Positions 27,554 through 38,841 of a stretch of 64,000 nucleotides of DNA are shown here, one piece after another. The DNA is from Shewanella intestini. Its GTDB lineage: Bacteria; Pseudomonadota; Gammaproteobacteria; Enterobacterales; Shewanellaceae. The notes under the pieces were generated by a model, which saw nothing but the letters and a program-made list of their open reading frames with translations, ran no database searches and was not told the origin of the DNA. A program made the position numbers and the translations under genes. The DNA lies in assembly GCF_018221465.1 (NCBI RefSeq), contig NZ_JAAIKR010000001.1:186001-250000 (forward strand), given 5' to 3'. The number at the start of each line of letters is the position of its first letter. Positions within the stretch are counted from its first letter, which is position 1.

Positions 27554-28042
27554 CGTTATTACCTTTCATGAATATGCCTGCAATATAACAAACTATTTTC
27601 ACAGCGCGAGTGGCGGGGTTGTAAGCAGGCTATTGTGCTGTGAAATTTGTTAACGTAATGACTTGATAAAGTGAAATTAACCCGCTTAAAAAAAAGACGC
27701 GATCTGTGTTGATTTTACTGTGCTATTGTATGTTTTTTTTGAGTTAATTGTGGGTTTGCGTTATTACTATGTTGGTTGCTGGTTGTATTTTGTTGGTGTA
27801 ATTGTTGGGTATTTTGGGGTGGCAGCTATTGCTTGGGTAAATGTAAAATAAAAGTTAACTTGAACAGCTTAAATAAAATTAATCTAACAAGCGTATTTAG
27901 CAAATAAAATGTGATCTAGATCGGCTTTGTTATTTCTATAAAAACAATAAAGGCAACCGCTATAGTTGCCTTTATTTTTGTGTTTTAGTGACCTCATATC
28001 GCCTGTGGTTAGACTAACTTCAGCGAATCACGGTTACTTAAT
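27554..28042. other. Intergenic region between CAP lipoprotein and valS
   Basis: About 490 bases. Both flanking genes point left, so it holds the CAP gene's promoter and the valS 3' end. It contains the 27949-27978 terminator, the 10-bp palindrome GATCTAGATC at 27913-27922 and a T/G-rich stretch (27715-27840) without structure. No gene was found. Confidence 0.5.
27949..27978 (-). terminator. Intrinsic terminator after valS
   Basis: The stem AAAGGCAAC / GTTGCCTTT with a 7-base loop is followed, on the minus strand, by TATTGTTTTT. It lies 65 bases beyond the valS stop. Confidence 0.75.
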
Positions 28043-30943
28043 TTAAGCCTCTAGTTTTGCTAACTCAGCTTTTTGTTCAGTAAGCTTGTCAATGTCACGT
28101 TGGAACTCAGCTTGTTTAGCGCGCTCTTTGTCGATGACAGCTGCTGGCGCTTTAGCCACAAAGCCTTGATTAGACAGTTTGCCTTCAATGCGACGTGTTT
28201 CGTTAAGCAGCTTTTCAAGTTGTTTATCGATACGCGCCATTTCAGCTGCAACGTCAATTAATCCAGCCATTGGAATTAATAGCTCCATGTCACCAATAAT
28301 TTGGGTGGTAGACATTGGGGCGTTGTCATCTTCAGCCAGAATCGTCATAGACTCAAGCTTTGCTAATGTTTTAAAGAACGTTTGGTTAGCTTCAATACGG
28401 GCTTTATCTTGTGTGCTTACGCCGCGAAGCAGCGCATTAAGTGGTTTAGATGGTGCAATATTTAGCTCGGCGCGAATATTACGAACCGCAGTAATGACTT
28501 GCTTCACCCACTCAAGGTCGGCCATCGCTTGTGTATCGACAAGCTCAACGTCATAAGTTGGGAATGCGGCCAGCATTAAGGTTTCACCTTCAACACCTGC
28601 AAGTGGTTTCACACGCTGCCAAATGGTTTCAGTAATGTATGGCATGATTGGGTGCATTAAACGCTGCATCTTCTCAAGTACCGTTACTAAGGTATGACGA
28701 GTGCCGCGCTGCTGCGCTTGCGTGCCGTTTTGTAATACCGGTTTGGTGAGCTCTAAATACCAGTCACAGAATTGGTTCCATGTGAATTCGTATAAGGTAT
28801 TGGCTGCAAGGTCAAAACGGTATGCTTGCATATGATCATCGAATGTTTTAACGGTTTGGTTAAATAATCCAATGATCCAACGGTCAGCTAACGATAACTG
28901 CATTTCGCCGCCATTTTGGCCGCAATCTAATGCTTCGCCTACAGCGTCATCTGCCGCACCTTCCACTTGTTTTTCGGTGTTCATTAGCACATAACGTGAA
29001 GCATTCCATAACTTGTTACAGAAGCTGCGGTAACCGTCTAGACGCTTCATGTCCCAATTGATATCGCGCCCTGTTGATGCCATTGCAGCTAGCGTAAAGC
29101 GCAGTGCATCGGTGCCATGGGCTTCAATGCCATCGCTAAATTCTTTACGAGTGCTTTTTTCAATTTTTGCGGCCATTTTAGGCTGCATCATATTACCAGT
29201 GCGTTTTTCAACTAATGACTCAAGGTCGATACCATCAATCATATCGAGAGGATCAAGCACGTTACCTTTAGATTTTGACATCTTATTACCCGCTTCATCA
29301 CGGATAAGGCCGGTAACGTACACGGTTTTAAATGGCACTTGTGGTTTGCCGTCTTCATCTTTAATGAAGTGCATGGTCATCATGATCATGCGCGCAACCC
29401 AGAAGAAGATGATGTCAAAACCCGTCACTAATACATCAGTAGGATGGAATGTTTTTAAATCTTCTAAGTTATCTGGCCAACCTAATGTTGAGAATGTCCA
29501 TAAAGCCGAGCTAAACCAAGTGTCCAATACGTCGTCATCTTGACGTAATACAATGCTGTCATCTAACTGATGCTTGCTGCGTACTTCCGCTTCGTTACGA
29601 CCAACGTAAACTTTACCGTTTTGGTCATACCATGCTGGAATACGATGTCCCCACCAAAGTTGGCGCGAAATACACCAGTCGTTGATGTCACGCATCCACG
29701 AGTAGTACATGTTTTCGTATTGTTGTGGGACAAATTTAATTTCGCCATTTTCAACGGCTTCTAAAGCGGTTTTCGCCATCGGAGCAACAGCAACATACCA
29801 TTGATCTGTCAACAGTGGTTCAATTACCACACCACTGCGATCGCCATAAGGAACTTTTAAGCCGTGTGGGACGATTTTTTCAAGTAAACCTAATGTTTCA
29901 AATTCTTCGACAATCGCGGTTCTGGCTTTAAAGCGATCTAAACCGACATAACGTTCTGGTAAGGCGATTTCGATATCTTTATTTGGTGTGCCATCGGTGT
30001 TAATCACTTCAACGAATGCGCGAACTGCCGCTTCAAGAGTGAAGATATTATACATTGGCAAGGCGTGACGTTTACCCACTTCATAGTCGTTAAAGTCATG
30101 TGCGGGGGTGATTTTTACACAACCTGTACCAAATTCCATGTCGACATAATCGTCGGCCACAATTGGAATTAGGCGATTAACAATAGGCAATAACACATGT
30201 TTGCCAACTAATGATTGGTAGCGCTCGTCATCAGGGTGAACGGCTACGGCGCTGTCACCTAACATGGTTTCAGGACGCGTGGTGGCAATTTCTAAGTAGT
30301 CTTTACCGTCTGCAGTTAATGCGCCTTCAGCTAATGGGAAGCGGAAGTGCCACATGCTGCCTTGCTTTTCTTTGTTCTCAACTTCAAGATCAGAGATAGC
30401 GGTTTGTAATTTACAGTCCCAGTTTACGAGGCGTTTACCACGGTAAATGAGGTCGTCTTCATAAAGGCGCACAAACACTTCTTGAACGGCTTTTGATAAG
30501 CCTTCGTCCATGGTGAAACGCTCACGATCCCAATCGACTGATGCGCCCATGCGACGAAGCTGTTTGGTGATAGTGCCACCAGATTGTGCTTTCCAATCCC
30601 AGATTTTGTCAATGAACTTGTCGCGGCCTAAGTCGTGACGAGTTTTGCCTTCTTCGGCCTCAAGCTTGCGTTCAACCAACATTTGGGTAGCAATACCTGC
30701 GTGGTCGGTACCGACTTGCCATAACGTGTTTTTTCCTTTCATGCGCTGGTAACGCGTAAGGGCATCCATAATGGTGTCTTGGAATGCATGACCCATGTGC
30801 AGGCTACCTGTCACATTAGGTGGTGGGATCATAAGGCTGTAATTGCCTTTAGATTGATCACCGTGCGGCTTGAAATAACCTTGCTCTTCCCAATTTTGGT
30901 ACAGAGCTTGTTCTATCGACTTAGGATTGTATGTTTTTTCCAT
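28043..30943 (-). CDS. valS: Valyl-tRNA synthetase
   Basis: 966-aa class Ia aminoacyl-tRNA synthetase that charges tRNA-Val and edits threonine. The ATP-site HIGH motif appears as HMGH (residues 49-52, in [15 protein letters not shown]), and the KMSKS loop is at 554-558 ([14 protein letters not shown]). The CP1 editing domain lies between ([22 protein letters not shown]). The C-terminal coiled coil (about 895-965, [20 protein letters not shown]) contacts tRNA. The length is normal. It is downstream of holC with a 30-base gap, as in related bacteria; pepA is next upstream but separated by a terminator. Confidence 0.98.
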   Translation of the reverse strand: MEKTYNPKSIEQALYQNWEEQGYFKPHGDQSKGNYSLMIPPPNVTGSLHMGHAFQDTIMDALTRYQRMKGKNTLWQVGTDHAGIATQMLVERKLEAEEGKTRHDLGRDKFIDKIWDWKAQSGGTITKQLRRMGASVDWDRERFTMDEGLSKAVQEVFVRLYEDDLIYRGKRLVNWDCKLQTAISDLEVENKEKQGSMWHFRFPLAEGALTADGKDYLEIATTRPETMLGDSAVAVHPDDERYQSLVGKHVLLPIVNRLIPIVADDYVDMEFGTGCVKITPAHDFNDYEVGKRHALPMYNIFTLEAAVRAFVEVINTDGTPNKDIEIALPERYVGLDRFKARTAIVEEFETLGLLEKIVPHGLKVPYGDRSGVVIEPLLTDQWYVAVAPMAKTALEAVENGEIKFVPQQYENMYYSWMRDINDWCISRQLWWGHRIPAWYDQNGKVYVGRNEAEVRSKHQLDDSIVLRQDDDVLDTWFSSALWTFSTLGWPDNLEDLKTFHPTDVLVTGFDIIFFWVARMIMMTMHFIKDEDGKPQVPFKTVYVTGLIRDEAGNKMSKSKGNVLDPLDMIDGIDLESLVEKRTGNMMQPKMAAKIEKSTRKEFSDGIEAHGTDALRFTLAAMASTGRDINWDMKRLDGYRSFCNKLWNASRYVLMNTEKQVEGAADDAVGEALDCGQNGGEMQLSLADRWIIGLFNQTVKTFDDHMQAYRFDLAANTLYEFTWNQFCDWYLELTKPVLQNGTQAQQRGTRHTLVTVLEKMQRLMHPIMPYITETIWQRVKPLAGVEGETLMLAAFPTYDVELVDTQAMADLEWVKQVITAVRNIRAELNIAPSKPLNALLRGVSTQDKARIEANQTFFKTLAKLESMTILAEDDNAPMSTTQIIGDMELLIPMAGLIDVAAEMARIDKQLEKLLNETRRIEGKLSNQGFVAKAPAAVIDKERAKQAEFQRDIDKLTEQKAELAKLEA

Positions 30944-30973
30944 GGGAGCGTATTTTCTTAATCAAAAAATGGG

Positions 30974-31420
30974 TTAAACGGCAAGAGGCTGCGTACTCAC
31001 TTGCATGCCAAGTTGTTGGTATTGGCGATAACGTTGGCGAGCGTGTTGCTTGAGTGCATGGTCTTGCGCGACAAAATCAATAATATGAGGCAAGTTTACC
31101 GCAAATTGGGGCACTTGGTCTGCAAGATTAATCAGTAGTTGACGACTTTTATTCGGGCCAACAGGATCAAAACCAATTTCTACTGGAGAACCGGTATATA
31201 AACCTTCACCTTTTAGGTTATGCGGGACAAAACTGCTGGGCTCAAATTGCCATAACAGTTCATCAATTGCATGAGCCTGTTGTTTGTCTTTGCAATGAAT
31301 ATAAACCCATTGTTGTTGACGGTAATGCTGCTCAGCCAGCTGACAGGCAGCCAAATACAAGTCATCTATTGCTGATGATTGTATTGATTCAGGCATGAGA
31401 AAAAACTGGGCTTGAGGCAT
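30974..31420 (-). CDS. holC: DNA polymerase III chi subunit
   Basis: 148 aa. The chi subunit links the clamp-loader (through psi/HolD) to SSB on lagging-strand DNA. The sequence shows LAEQHYRQQQWVYIHCKDKQQAHAIDELLWQFEP-SFVPHNL and PVEIGF, the family's central block, followed by a short Gln/Arg-rich C-terminal tail. The position between pepA and valS is the conserved gamma-proteobacterial arrangement. The ATG is placed at 31420; no strong ribosome site is visible. It shares a transcript with valS. Confidence 0.92.
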   Translation of the reverse strand: MPQAQFFLMPESIQSSAIDDLYLAACQLAEQHYRQQQWVYIHCKDKQQAHAIDELLWQFEPSSFVPHNLKGEGLYTGSPVEIGFDPVGPNKSRQLLINLADQVPQFAVNLPHIIDFVAQDHALKQHARQRYRQYQQLGMQVSTQPLAV

Positions 31421-31585
31421 TGAAAGACAAAGGTAATTAATTGAAGTCGAATTTTATACTAAAACGGGTCATTGACGCTAGTCAGTGTCAGGTTGCGATA
31501 GCACAAAGCATAAATAAATCTGCTAATCGCTGCCATTAACGGTTAACTGGCTTTTAATTTGCGGGTTTGGTTATGTTTGAGCAAC

Positions 31586-31616
31586 AAAAAAGGTGAAGCC
31601 GCGGCTTCACCTTTTT
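31586..31616 (-). terminator. Intrinsic terminator after pepA
   Basis: A perfect stem AAAAAGGTGAAGCC / GGCTTCACCTTTTT lies between the pepA end and the holC start. It separates pepA from holC-valS, so holC probably has its own promoter at about 31421-31585. Confidence 0.85.
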
Positions 31617-31701
31617 AATGTGTTTGTTGCAAATGGATTTGCTAACTATTTACCAATGCGTTAACGATAGTCTCGGTAAATAGCGTAACGTTAGCGTGCG
31701 C

Positions 31702-33210
31702 TTACTCGCTGGTTTCTACACCTGATTTATTAATCATAAACTGAGTTAATAATGGTACTGGACGACCAGTCGAGCCTTTATTGGCACCACTATTCCAAGC
31801 CGTACCTGCTACATCAATGTGGGCCCAGTTGTACTTTTTAGCAAAGCGAGATAAGAAACAAGCTGCAGTAATTGAGCCTGCTGGACGGCCACCTAAATTG
31901 GTCATGTCAGCAAAAGGGCTATCAAGCATGTCTTGGTACTCGTCCCATAAAGGCATACGCCATGCGCGATCACCACTTTGCTCGCCAGCATTAAGTAACT
32001 CATGTGCTAGTGGGTTGTGCGAGCTAAATAAACCTGAAGCGTGTTTACCTAAAGCAATCACACAGGCACCGGTTAACGTTGCGGTGTCGATAACAAGTTC
32101 GGGATCAAAACGCTCAACGTAAGTCAGTACATCACATAATACTAAGCGGCCTTCAGCGTCGGTATTTAATACTTCTACCGTTTGGCCTGACATGGTTGTC
32201 AGTATATCTCCTGGACGATAAGCATTACCTGATGGCATGTTTTCGCAACCCGCTAATACACCAATGACATTAATGGGTAAGTTCATGGCACATAGTGCTT
32301 TCATTGTGCCAATAACACCAGCTGCACCGCCCATGTCGTATTTCATTTCATCCATGGCTTCGCCCGGTTTTAACGAAATACCGCCTGAATCAAAGGTTAA
32401 CCCTTTACCCACAATAACAAGTGGTTTTTCAGTGCTATCCACCGCACCTTGATAGTTCATGATAGTCATGATGGATTCATTGCTGCTGGCACGACCTACA
32501 GCAAGGTAGGAATTCATTCCCAACTTAGCCATTTGCTCTTCACCTACGGTAGTCACCGTTAGGTTTTCGTGCACTTCACCCATTTGACGAGCTTGAGAGG
32601 CTAAATAAGCTGGGTTACAGATATTAGGTGGCATATTGGCAACATCACGACATAAGTTCATGCCTTGTGATACTGCAAAACCATGTTCAATGGCGCGTTC
32701 ACCAATAGTAAGCTCGCGGCGAGTAGGTACATTGAATACCATTTTGCGCAGCGGACGACGAGTTTCGTCTTTACGGCTTTTAAGTGCATTAAAGGTATAA
32801 AGGGTATTTTGAGTGCTTTCTATCGCTTGACGCACTTTCCAGTACGTATCACGACCTTTAACGTGTAATTCAGTTAAAAAACAAACGGCTTCCATTGAAC
32901 CTGTTTCATTTAACGTATTAATGGTTTTTGTGATAATTTGTTTGTATTGGCGTTCATCTAGTTCTCGTTCTTTGCCGCAACCCACTAACAATACACGTTC
33001 ACTTAATACATTTGGAACATGGTGAAGCAACAACATTTGCCCTGGTTTTCCTTCTAAATCACCACGACGAAGTAAGTTACTGATATAGCCTTCACTGATT
33101 TTATCTAATTGCTCTGCTATCCCTGATAAACGGCGAGGTTCGTATACACCTACAACGATACATGCTGAACGTTGTTTTTCAGGGCTGCCACTCTTTACGC
33201 TAAACTCCAT
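31702..33210 (-). CDS. pepA: Leucyl aminopeptidase
   Basis: 502-aa M17 peptidase, a cytoplasmic hexamer with two metal ions that removes N-terminal residues. E. coli PepA is also a DNA-binding factor in cer/xer recombination and carAB control. The sequence shows [33 protein letters not shown] (metal-binding Lys/Asp), the [14 protein letters not shown] signature, and the C-terminal [12 protein letters not shown] choose the ATG at 33210 because AGGAG lies 5 bases upstream; an in-frame GTG at 33216 overlaps that site. Divergent from lptFG, as in enterobacteria. Confidence 0.97.
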   Translation of the reverse strand: MEFSVKSGSPEKQRSACIVVGVYEPRRLSGIAEQLDKISEGYISNLLRRGDLEGKPGQMLLLHHVPNVLSERVLLVGCGKERELDERQYKQIITKTINTLNETGSMEAVCFLTELHVKGRDTYWKVRQAIESTQNTLYTFNALKSRKDETRRPLRKMVFNVPTRRELTIGERAIEHGFAVSQGMNLCRDVANMPPNICNPAYLASQARQMGEVHENLTVTTVGEEQMAKLGMNSYLAVGRASSNESIMTIMNYQGAVDSTEKPLVIVGKGLTFDSGGISLKPGEAMDEMKYDMGGAAGVIGTMKALCAMNLPINVIGVLAGCENMPSGNAYRPGDILTTMSGQTVEVLNTDAEGRLVLCDVLTYVERFDPELVIDTATLTGACVIALGKHASGLFSSHNPLAHELLNAGEQSGDRAWRMPLWDEYQDMLDSPFADMTNLGGRPAGSITAACFLSRFAKKYNWAHIDVAGTAWNSGANKGSTGRPVPLLTQFMINKSGVETSE

Positions 33211-33486
33211 GAGCACTCCTAGATTATTAAAGACAAACTTTTATATTTATAAGATAATGTTTCAATTGGGCGATTTCGCCGTCAAGAATAACGTAAAGGT
33301 GATAAACTTCTGTTATTCATTATGAGTAAAACGCGTTTTGTTATGGTTATCGCGCGTCTCAAATGAATGATTTTAATCACCTTCCTAATTGGTTATAAAA
33401 TTATCAAAACTGTTAAAAGTAGTCAGTTTACATGAAAGATAGTCTGTTACCAGTAAAAAGATAAGTTTAGCTCCCGGATCCTACTT

Positions 33487-34602
33487 GTGATTGTATTTAG
33501 ATATTTAATTGGTGAAGTTTTAAAGGCGCAATTTGCCGTATTAATAGTGTTGTTAACTATTTTTATTAGCCAGCAGTTTGTCCGAGTCTTAGCAGATGCG
33601 TCTAATGGCGCTTTTCCTGCTTCATTGGTGTTAACGTTGTTAGCACTAAACCTGCCTAAGTTGACTGTTTTAGTCCTGCCTCTGAGCTTTTTTCTTGGTA
33701 TTTTGCTCGCGCATGGTCGCATGTATGCTGAAAATGAAATGGTGGTTTTACACGGAGTTGGGGTGTCCGAGTGGTACGTTACCCGTGTGACCTTGTTACT
33801 CGGGATTGCTAATTTTGTGTTTACCGCATTCCTTGCTTTACAGGTGAGCCCTTGGGCAGAGGAACATCAAAACCAAGTGCTTGAAAAAGCGCAGTCTGAA
33901 GCGGGACTTGCAGCCTTAGTGCAAGGTCGATTCCAAACCAGTCCTAATGGTCGAGCGGTATTGTTTGTTGAGAAAATTGATAAAGACAACAAATTAAATA
34001 AAGTGTTTGTGGCGCAGCTACCAGACCCTGATGCTGATACCGGTGTCACCAATGTCGTGGTCGCTAAAAGTGGCCAAGTGATTGAAGATGAATTTGGAAG
34101 CCAGTCGTTACAACTGAATAAGGGGATTCGTTATCAAGGTAGCCCTAAAACCCCAGACTATCAGGTGATTGAGTTTGGTGGTTATCAAATGGAAATTAAA
34201 GAGCAAGAAGTCGATGAGCGTCGTCGTCGTTTATCTGCTTTGCCTCTTAATGAACTGATTAAAACCAAAGGCCCTGAAGCCGTAGCGGAGTTCCATTGGC
34301 GTATCGCGATTCCCATTGCGATACCGTTATTGACGTTAATCGCTGTCCCTCTGGCGCGCGTGAACGTTCGACAAGGCAAGTTTGCCAAAATTTTTCCGGC
34401 TATTTTATTGTACCTTGGTTATTTTGGTTTAATGGTTGCCGGACGCAAAGCCCTCGAAGATGAGGTGCTCCCCGCTTTCTTAGGTATGTGGTGGATACAT
34501 TTGAGCGCCTTAGTGTTAGGGATAATACTGTTAAGTAAAGAGCGCCCAATAGCGGGACGACTTTTCAATGGCTTTAAACGTAAGAAGCAGGTGAATGCGT
34601 AA
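33487..34602 (+). CDS. lptF: LPS export permease LptF
   Basis: 371-aa subunit of the LptB2FG ABC transporter, which pulls lipopolysaccharide from the inner membrane into the Lpt bridge. It has three N-terminal membrane helices (starting RYLIGEVLKAQFAVLIVLLTIF), a periplasmic beta-jellyroll (about 130-250) and three C-terminal helices (IAIPIAIPLLTLIAVPLARV). The start is GTG with weak ribosome pairing; this fits the conserved N terminus. The next gene starts in the stop codon (TAATG overlap). Its partners LptB/LptC are encoded elsewhere. Confidence 0.95.
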   Translation: MIVFRYLIGEVLKAQFAVLIVLLTIFISQQFVRVLADASNGAFPASLVLTLLALNLPKLTVLVLPLSFFLGILLAHGRMYAENEMVVLHGVGVSEWYVTRVTLLLGIANFVFTAFLALQVSPWAEEHQNQVLEKAQSEAGLAALVQGRFQTSPNGRAVLFVEKIDKDNKLNKVFVAQLPDPDADTGVTNVVVAKSGQVIEDEFGSQSLQLNKGIRYQGSPKTPDYQVIEFGGYQMEIKEQEVDERRRRLSALPLNELIKTKGPEAVAEFHWRIAIPIAIPLLTLIAVPLARVNVRQGKFAKIFPAILLYLGYFGLMVAGRKALEDEVLPAFLGMWWIHLSALVLGIILLSKERPIAGRLFNGFKRKKQVNA

Positions 34603-35657
34603 TGATTATTGATTTTTATATTGCGCGTATCATTATGAGTACCTCAGCACTCACATTGCTGATTTTAACGGGGTTGTCTGGGATCATTAAATGGGTTGAC
34701 CAGTTACGATTGGTTGGCCGCGGCGCTTACACCATGCTTGATGCTGGTGTCTATGTGCTGTTTTTAATTCCTCGTGATATTGAGATGTTCTTCCCAATGG
34801 CGGTGCTGCTTGGTGCGTTAATTGGTATGGGCATGCTGGCCTCAAACTCTGAATTAGTGGTTATGCAAGCCTCTGGCATGTCACGATTACAAATCACTCA
34901 GTCGGCGATGAAAACCGCTATTCCATTGATGATCATGGTGATGGTCTTAGGTGAGTGGGGCGCGCCAGTGTCTGAGCGGGTTGCCAAAGAAATGCAGGCA
35001 ACTAAGATCTCTGGTGGTAATTTAATTGCCTCGCACCGCGGGGTATGGGCAAGAGACGGTGATATGTTCGTCAATATTGGTGAAGTACAAGACACCAGTA
35101 AATTAAACAATATTACTTTTTACCAGTTTGATGATGATCTTGCGCTTATTCGTATGAGTCATGCCGCTAGTGCACAATATACTGGCGATGGTTGGAAATT
35201 GTCTCAAGTGCAATCAACCAAAGTCGGTAAAGATAAAATTACTCCATCTTTTAAAGATTCTGACATGTGGCATTCAACCTTAACCCCAGACAAGTTAAGT
35301 GTGGTTTCTGTTAAGCCTGAAGGATTATCTATTCAAGGGTTATTAGGCTACTTAGATTATTTAAAAATTAATAACCAAGATGCCAGCCGTTATGAATTAG
35401 CGTTATGGCGTAAGATTATGCAGCCCGTGACGGTGGCGGTAATGATGTTAGTGGCTTTGTCTTTTGTGTTCGGGCCGTTAAGAACCGTGACCATGGGCGC
35501 AAGAATATTATTGGGTGTGGTTGCCGGATTTAGCTTTTATATTAGTAGCCAGATATTTGGCCCTATGAGCATTGTGTATCAATTACCTGCGTTTGTGGGG
35601 GCCGTTGCGCCAAGCATCTTGTTTACGGCGATTGCGATTTACTTTATTCGTAAATAG
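34602..35657 (+). CDS. lptG: LPS export permease LptG
   Basis: 351-aa partner of LptF with the same fold: membrane helices around residues 10-30, 55-80 and 100-125, a periplasmic domain (about 130-260) and C-terminal helices (MQPVTVAVMMLVALSFVFGPLRTVTMG). The start overlaps the lptF stop by one base, giving equal translation. It is the last gene of the lptFG unit, with a terminator about 220 bases downstream. Confidence 0.95.
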   Translation: MIIDFYIARIIMSTSALTLLILTGLSGIIKWVDQLRLVGRGAYTMLDAGVYVLFLIPRDIEMFFPMAVLLGALIGMGMLASNSELVVMQASGMSRLQITQSAMKTAIPLMIMVMVLGEWGAPVSERVAKEMQATKISGGNLIASHRGVWARDGDMFVNIGEVQDTSKLNNITFYQFDDDLALIRMSHAASAQYTGDGWKLSQVQSTKVGKDKITPSFKDSDMWHSTLTPDKLSVVSVKPEGLSIQGLLGYLDYLKINNQDASRYELALWRKIMQPVTVAVMMLVALSFVFGPLRTVTMGARILLGVVAGFSFYISSQIFGPMSIVYQLPAFVGAVAPSILFTAIAIYFIRK

Positions 35658-36084
35658 CATCACATCGATGACATCGTAAACAATGCACATCGTGTTTGGC
35701 TATAGCGATAAAATCAGCGAATGGTTTGGCTCAGTATTTGGGTTTAGTTATTTTGATTGAGTCACTTGATTTACGGGTGAAATAGCAGCGTCAGATGGAA
35801 CTAAATCGTCGATTATGTTGACGATAAAAGCGTGGCAGAAGCGATTAATCCTCTTAATATCATAGGATTGTAACCACAAAAAAAGAACGCCTGTCGGCGT
35901 TCTTTTTTGTGTTCGGCATTTATTGCACCAAAGCGTTAATGGCTTATTTCATCAACTTAATGTTGGCTTGCTTGCTCGTTTAGCCACTTAGATAGTTAGC
36001 TAGCCATTTTCTGTCTTTGTGCCTAGCTGACGAGGAGTATGTGTTGATCTTGGCGACAATTGATTGCTTAACATAGCGTGTTAA
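35658..36084. other. Intergenic region between convergent lptG and RDD gene
   Basis: About 430 bases with no promoter role for either flanking gene. It holds the 35878-35908 terminator and the inverted repeat AATCCT-N11-AGGATT near 35847-35869. No small gene is supported. Confidence 0.5.
35878..35908. terminator. Intrinsic terminator (bidirectional)
   Basis: AAAAAAGAACGCC-tgtc-GGCGTTCTTTTTT is a perfect 13-bp stem with T runs on both strands, between lptG and the RDD gene. Confidence 0.92.
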
Positions 36085-36594
36085 TTATGCACCATGCCAA
36101 TTACGCATTTGGTTAGCTTCCACTGATAGTACGACAACTTCAGTACGAGTGAGCTTATCTTGCAAGCCTAACTTTTCACTATTGAGTAAAATATAAAGGT
36201 TACTGAGCCCTAATAATGACCAAACAACTCTAGCACTAGCGGTAATAAAACTGAGGTTTTGTCCATTAGGGTGCTGGACTTTAAGACGCCAAGCGCGCAT
36301 GCCTAAAGTTTGCCCACCACGACTCCAAAACAATGCGTAAAAGCCGCCAACACAGCTAACCAACCAAAACTTATATATGCCAGCGTAAAGCGGGGTGTTA
36401 TTTAGAGAGTCAGAAATGTGTTCAAAACCGTTTAACGATACGAGGTTGGCAGTAAATAACGCATAGAAAATACCAAAACCGATAGCACCGGCACAAACAT
36501 ACACCGCGACAGCAAGGAAAAGGTCATAAACCATCGCGCCTAATCTTCTTACAAAGCTGGCACGAGGAAAGTTAGCGTGTTCTGTATTTATCAT
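36085..36594 (-). CDS. RDD family membrane protein
   Basis: 169 aa with the RDD family plan. An N-terminal FPRASFVRRLGAMVYDLFLAVAVY segment (arginine and the two-Asp-like region) and about three membrane helices are present, and GGFYALFWSRGGQTLGMRAWRLKV is the typical middle motif. Some RDD proteins have been linked to cation/H+ exchange, but most are uncharacterised. The start ATG has only weak ribosome pairing. The gene upstream (36629-36886) is close by and may be in the same unit. Confidence 0.9.
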   Translation of the reverse strand: MINTEHANFPRASFVRRLGAMVYDLFLAVAVYVCAGAIGFGIFYALFTANLVSLNGFEHISDSLNNTPLYAGIYKFWLVSCVGGFYALFWSRGGQTLGMRAWRLKVQHPNGQNLSFITASARVVWSLLGLSNLYILLNSEKLGLQDKLTRTEVVVLSVEANQMRNWHGA

Positions 36595-36628
36595 TATTAT
36601 ATCTCAACAGGTCAGTGCTAGCGATAGA

Positions 36629-36886
36629 TTAGGGTTGTTCGTCGTCCTCGCGGACAAATTTAATACTTGAGAAACCAAAACGGGCAAACTCAGAACGACG
36701 AAAGTCTTTTTCTGCTTTAGCGCCTTTTTTAGAGGTCATGGCAATTTGCGCTTCCATTTGTAAGAAACGAGTCAGATCAATGCCTTCGGCCTCTGCCGCA
36801 GCTTCGTACAAGTCATGATGTATATCATAACTAAATGCAATGGTTTTGGTTTGGCCTTTAAATGTGTAAATGACTTGGCGTGCCAT
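36629..36886 (-). CDS. Small conserved protein (DUF2960-like)
   Basis: 85 aa starting MARQVIYTFKGQTKTIAFSYDIHHDLYEAAAEAEGIDL, followed by a basic middle and a FARFGFSSIKFVRED end. It resembles the DUF2960 family of Shewanella and Vibrio, from memory; no function is known. ATG 36886 is chosen for AGGAAC 4 bases upstream; the frame to 36976 is an extension without a start signal. It is soluble and probably forms a small alpha/beta domain. Upstream of the RDD gene on the same strand with a 34-base gap. Confidence 0.72.
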   Translation of the reverse strand: MARQVIYTFKGQTKTIAFSYDIHHDLYEAAAEAEGIDLTRFLQMEAQIAMTSKKGAKAEKDFRRSEFARFGFSSIKFVREDDEQP

Positions 36887-37028
36887 GAATGTTCCTAGTT
36901 TGGGTTCAGTAAAGGTCGCTGCCACTACTGAAATAACGGGTGTGTTAATTGTCCCATGATCCAAGCATTTGACCAATCTCTTTTCGTCATCAGTTGGCTT
37001 ATCTTATATGCGCACATTTAATTGAAGA

Positions 37029-38543
37029 TTAACTGAGTGTCTTGGTACTTAAAAGGTGCCTTTTTTGTAATAAAGCCATTAATCCGCCTGCCAATATTAA
37101 CGTGCTGATTAATGCCACAATAGGCGGAAGGTGAAGGTTAATCATTTGAAATCCGACGAGGGTGCTTGTTGCGGCGATTAACGCAAAAGGTAGCTGAGTA
37201 ATGACATGTTCATGGGGTGCACAACCCGAACTCGTCGCACTAAGGACGCTGGTGTCTGATATTGGCGAGCAATGGTCGCCAAACACCGAGCCAGACATCA
37301 CCGCACTTAATACTGGTAATAATAAATTAATGTCTACTGCCGAGGCTATTTGAGCCCCAAGCGGGATCATTATCGCAAAGGTGCCCCAACTTGAACCGGT
37401 CGTAAATGCCATTAATGCGCACAATAAAAAGGCCCCTGCGACTAACATATTTTGTGATAAAAACAGCGTTGCCCAACTGGCGAGTAATTTACCCACACCG
37501 AGGTCGTTTATCACCGCACCAATTAACCAAGTGCACAGTAAAATCATAACCGCAAAGCTAATTACCTGAACGCCGCTTTTCATGTCTTTTAGCAGTGCAA
37601 TACTGCTGCGACCGCCATATTTGAGCATTAAAATAGTGATAATTGTGGCTAGCAAACAGGCGTTTTTCATTGCATTGCCAATATCTGCGGCACCAAGCCA
37701 TTGGCTGATTTGCATACTGTGTGATTGAGTGATTCCTGAGTATAAGGTAAAGCCAATTGAACCGATAAGTAGGCTGAGCATCGGTATACCCAATAACCAC
37801 GGGTTACCCGTTGCAACATCAGTTTTAGTCACAGGTTGCTTGTTAGGTTTAATGGCTTGTTTTCGAGTGGGTTTAGCGCTAAAACCAATGCCAAACCATG
37901 CTACTAGTAACGATAAAAATAACACCGTAATGGAATAAAAGTTTAACGTCGCAATTTGGATAAAGGCTTCCAGTGGCGATGTCGGTAAAAAGGTGATGGT
38001 GGCTAAAATAGCCATAACATAAGGCCCCCAACTGGAAAAGGGCAGTAATGCACATAACGGCGAGGCATTAGAGTCAACAAGGTAAGCAATTTGCGCTTTA
38101 GTTAGTTGATAACGCTCACTTAATGGCTGACAAACATGGCCAACGGTTAAGCAGCTAAAAATACCGTCGATAAACACAATCCAACCCAATACCACAACAC
38201 CTAATCGGGCTTGCCTATCGCTTTTTATTCGAAGATAAAGCCAATCAGCGAAGGCTTTGACTGCACCGCCGCGGGTAAGTAACTGGGTCATCACTCCCAG
38301 TAAAATCATTGCCGCGAGAATATTTAAATGCCACGCTTGCCATTGTCCTTGGGCGTAAAACTGTTCAGTGATGGCGCTAACAAGGTATTTGCCGCTATCA
38401 ATTAGATGAAACTGGTTGACGATAATACTGCCAGATAAAATGCCCACACTCAGGGCAAGTAGCGTGTGTCTTACGATTAACGCTAAGGTTAATGTCAGTA
38501 ATAGTGGCAGTAAAATTAAAATATGCTCAAGCATCAATAACAT
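37029..38543 (-). CDS. NhaC-family Na+/H+ antiporter-like protein
   Basis: 504-aa membrane protein with about 11-12 helices. It has the ion-transporter (NhaC/TC 2.A.35-type) pattern: GWIVFIDGIFSCLTVGHVCQPLS, DSNASPLCALLPFSSWGPYV in the first half, and FTTGSSWGTFAIMIPLGAQIA and GSVFGDHCSPISDTSVLSATSSGC in the second. The GDHCSPISDT stretch is the most conserved. It exchanges Na+ (or another small organic cation in some relatives) for H+. The start ATG at 38543 is followed by another at 38534; either fits. Monocistronic. Confidence 0.88.
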   Translation of the reverse strand: MLLMLEHILILLPLLLTLTLALIVRHTLLALSVGILSGSIIVNQFHLIDSGKYLVSAITEQFYAQGQWQAWHLNILAAMILLGVMTQLLTRGGAVKAFADWLYLRIKSDRQARLGVVVLGWIVFIDGIFSCLTVGHVCQPLSERYQLTKAQIAYLVDSNASPLCALLPFSSWGPYVMAILATITFLPTSPLEAFIQIATLNFYSITVLFLSLLVAWFGIGFSAKPTRKQAIKPNKQPVTKTDVATGNPWLLGIPMLSLLIGSIGFTLYSGITQSHSMQISQWLGAADIGNAMKNACLLATIITILMLKYGGRSSIALLKDMKSGVQVISFAVMILLCTWLIGAVINDLGVGKLLASWATLFLSQNMLVAGAFLLCALMAFTTGSSWGTFAIMIPLGAQIASAVDINLLLPVLSAVMSGSVFGDHCSPISDTSVLSATSSGCAPHEHVITQLPFALIAATSTLVGFQMINLHLPPIVALISTLILAGGLMALLQKRHLLSTKTLS

Positions 38544-38841
38544 GACTCTTTTTTGAAAAACCTTGCTAACTCATCGAACAATAGAGCTAAGCCGTTAAGG
38601 CTAAACATCATATTCTTTCTTAAGCACAATGTCGCTTAAGTTTCTGTATGAGCTTGGTGATAATGTGAGTTAAGCAATACTCGCTATGCTGGGGCCGAAA
38701 TATAGTATGAGAAATATGTTATAAGGAATATGAATCAAAGGTAATGATTGAGTTTGATGTCGCAGTGTGTAGTGCAGCCTTTCAGTTAATTTTTTTACTA
38801 GGATAATCAGGCTTTATATCGATTTCGTTAGCCTAAATGCG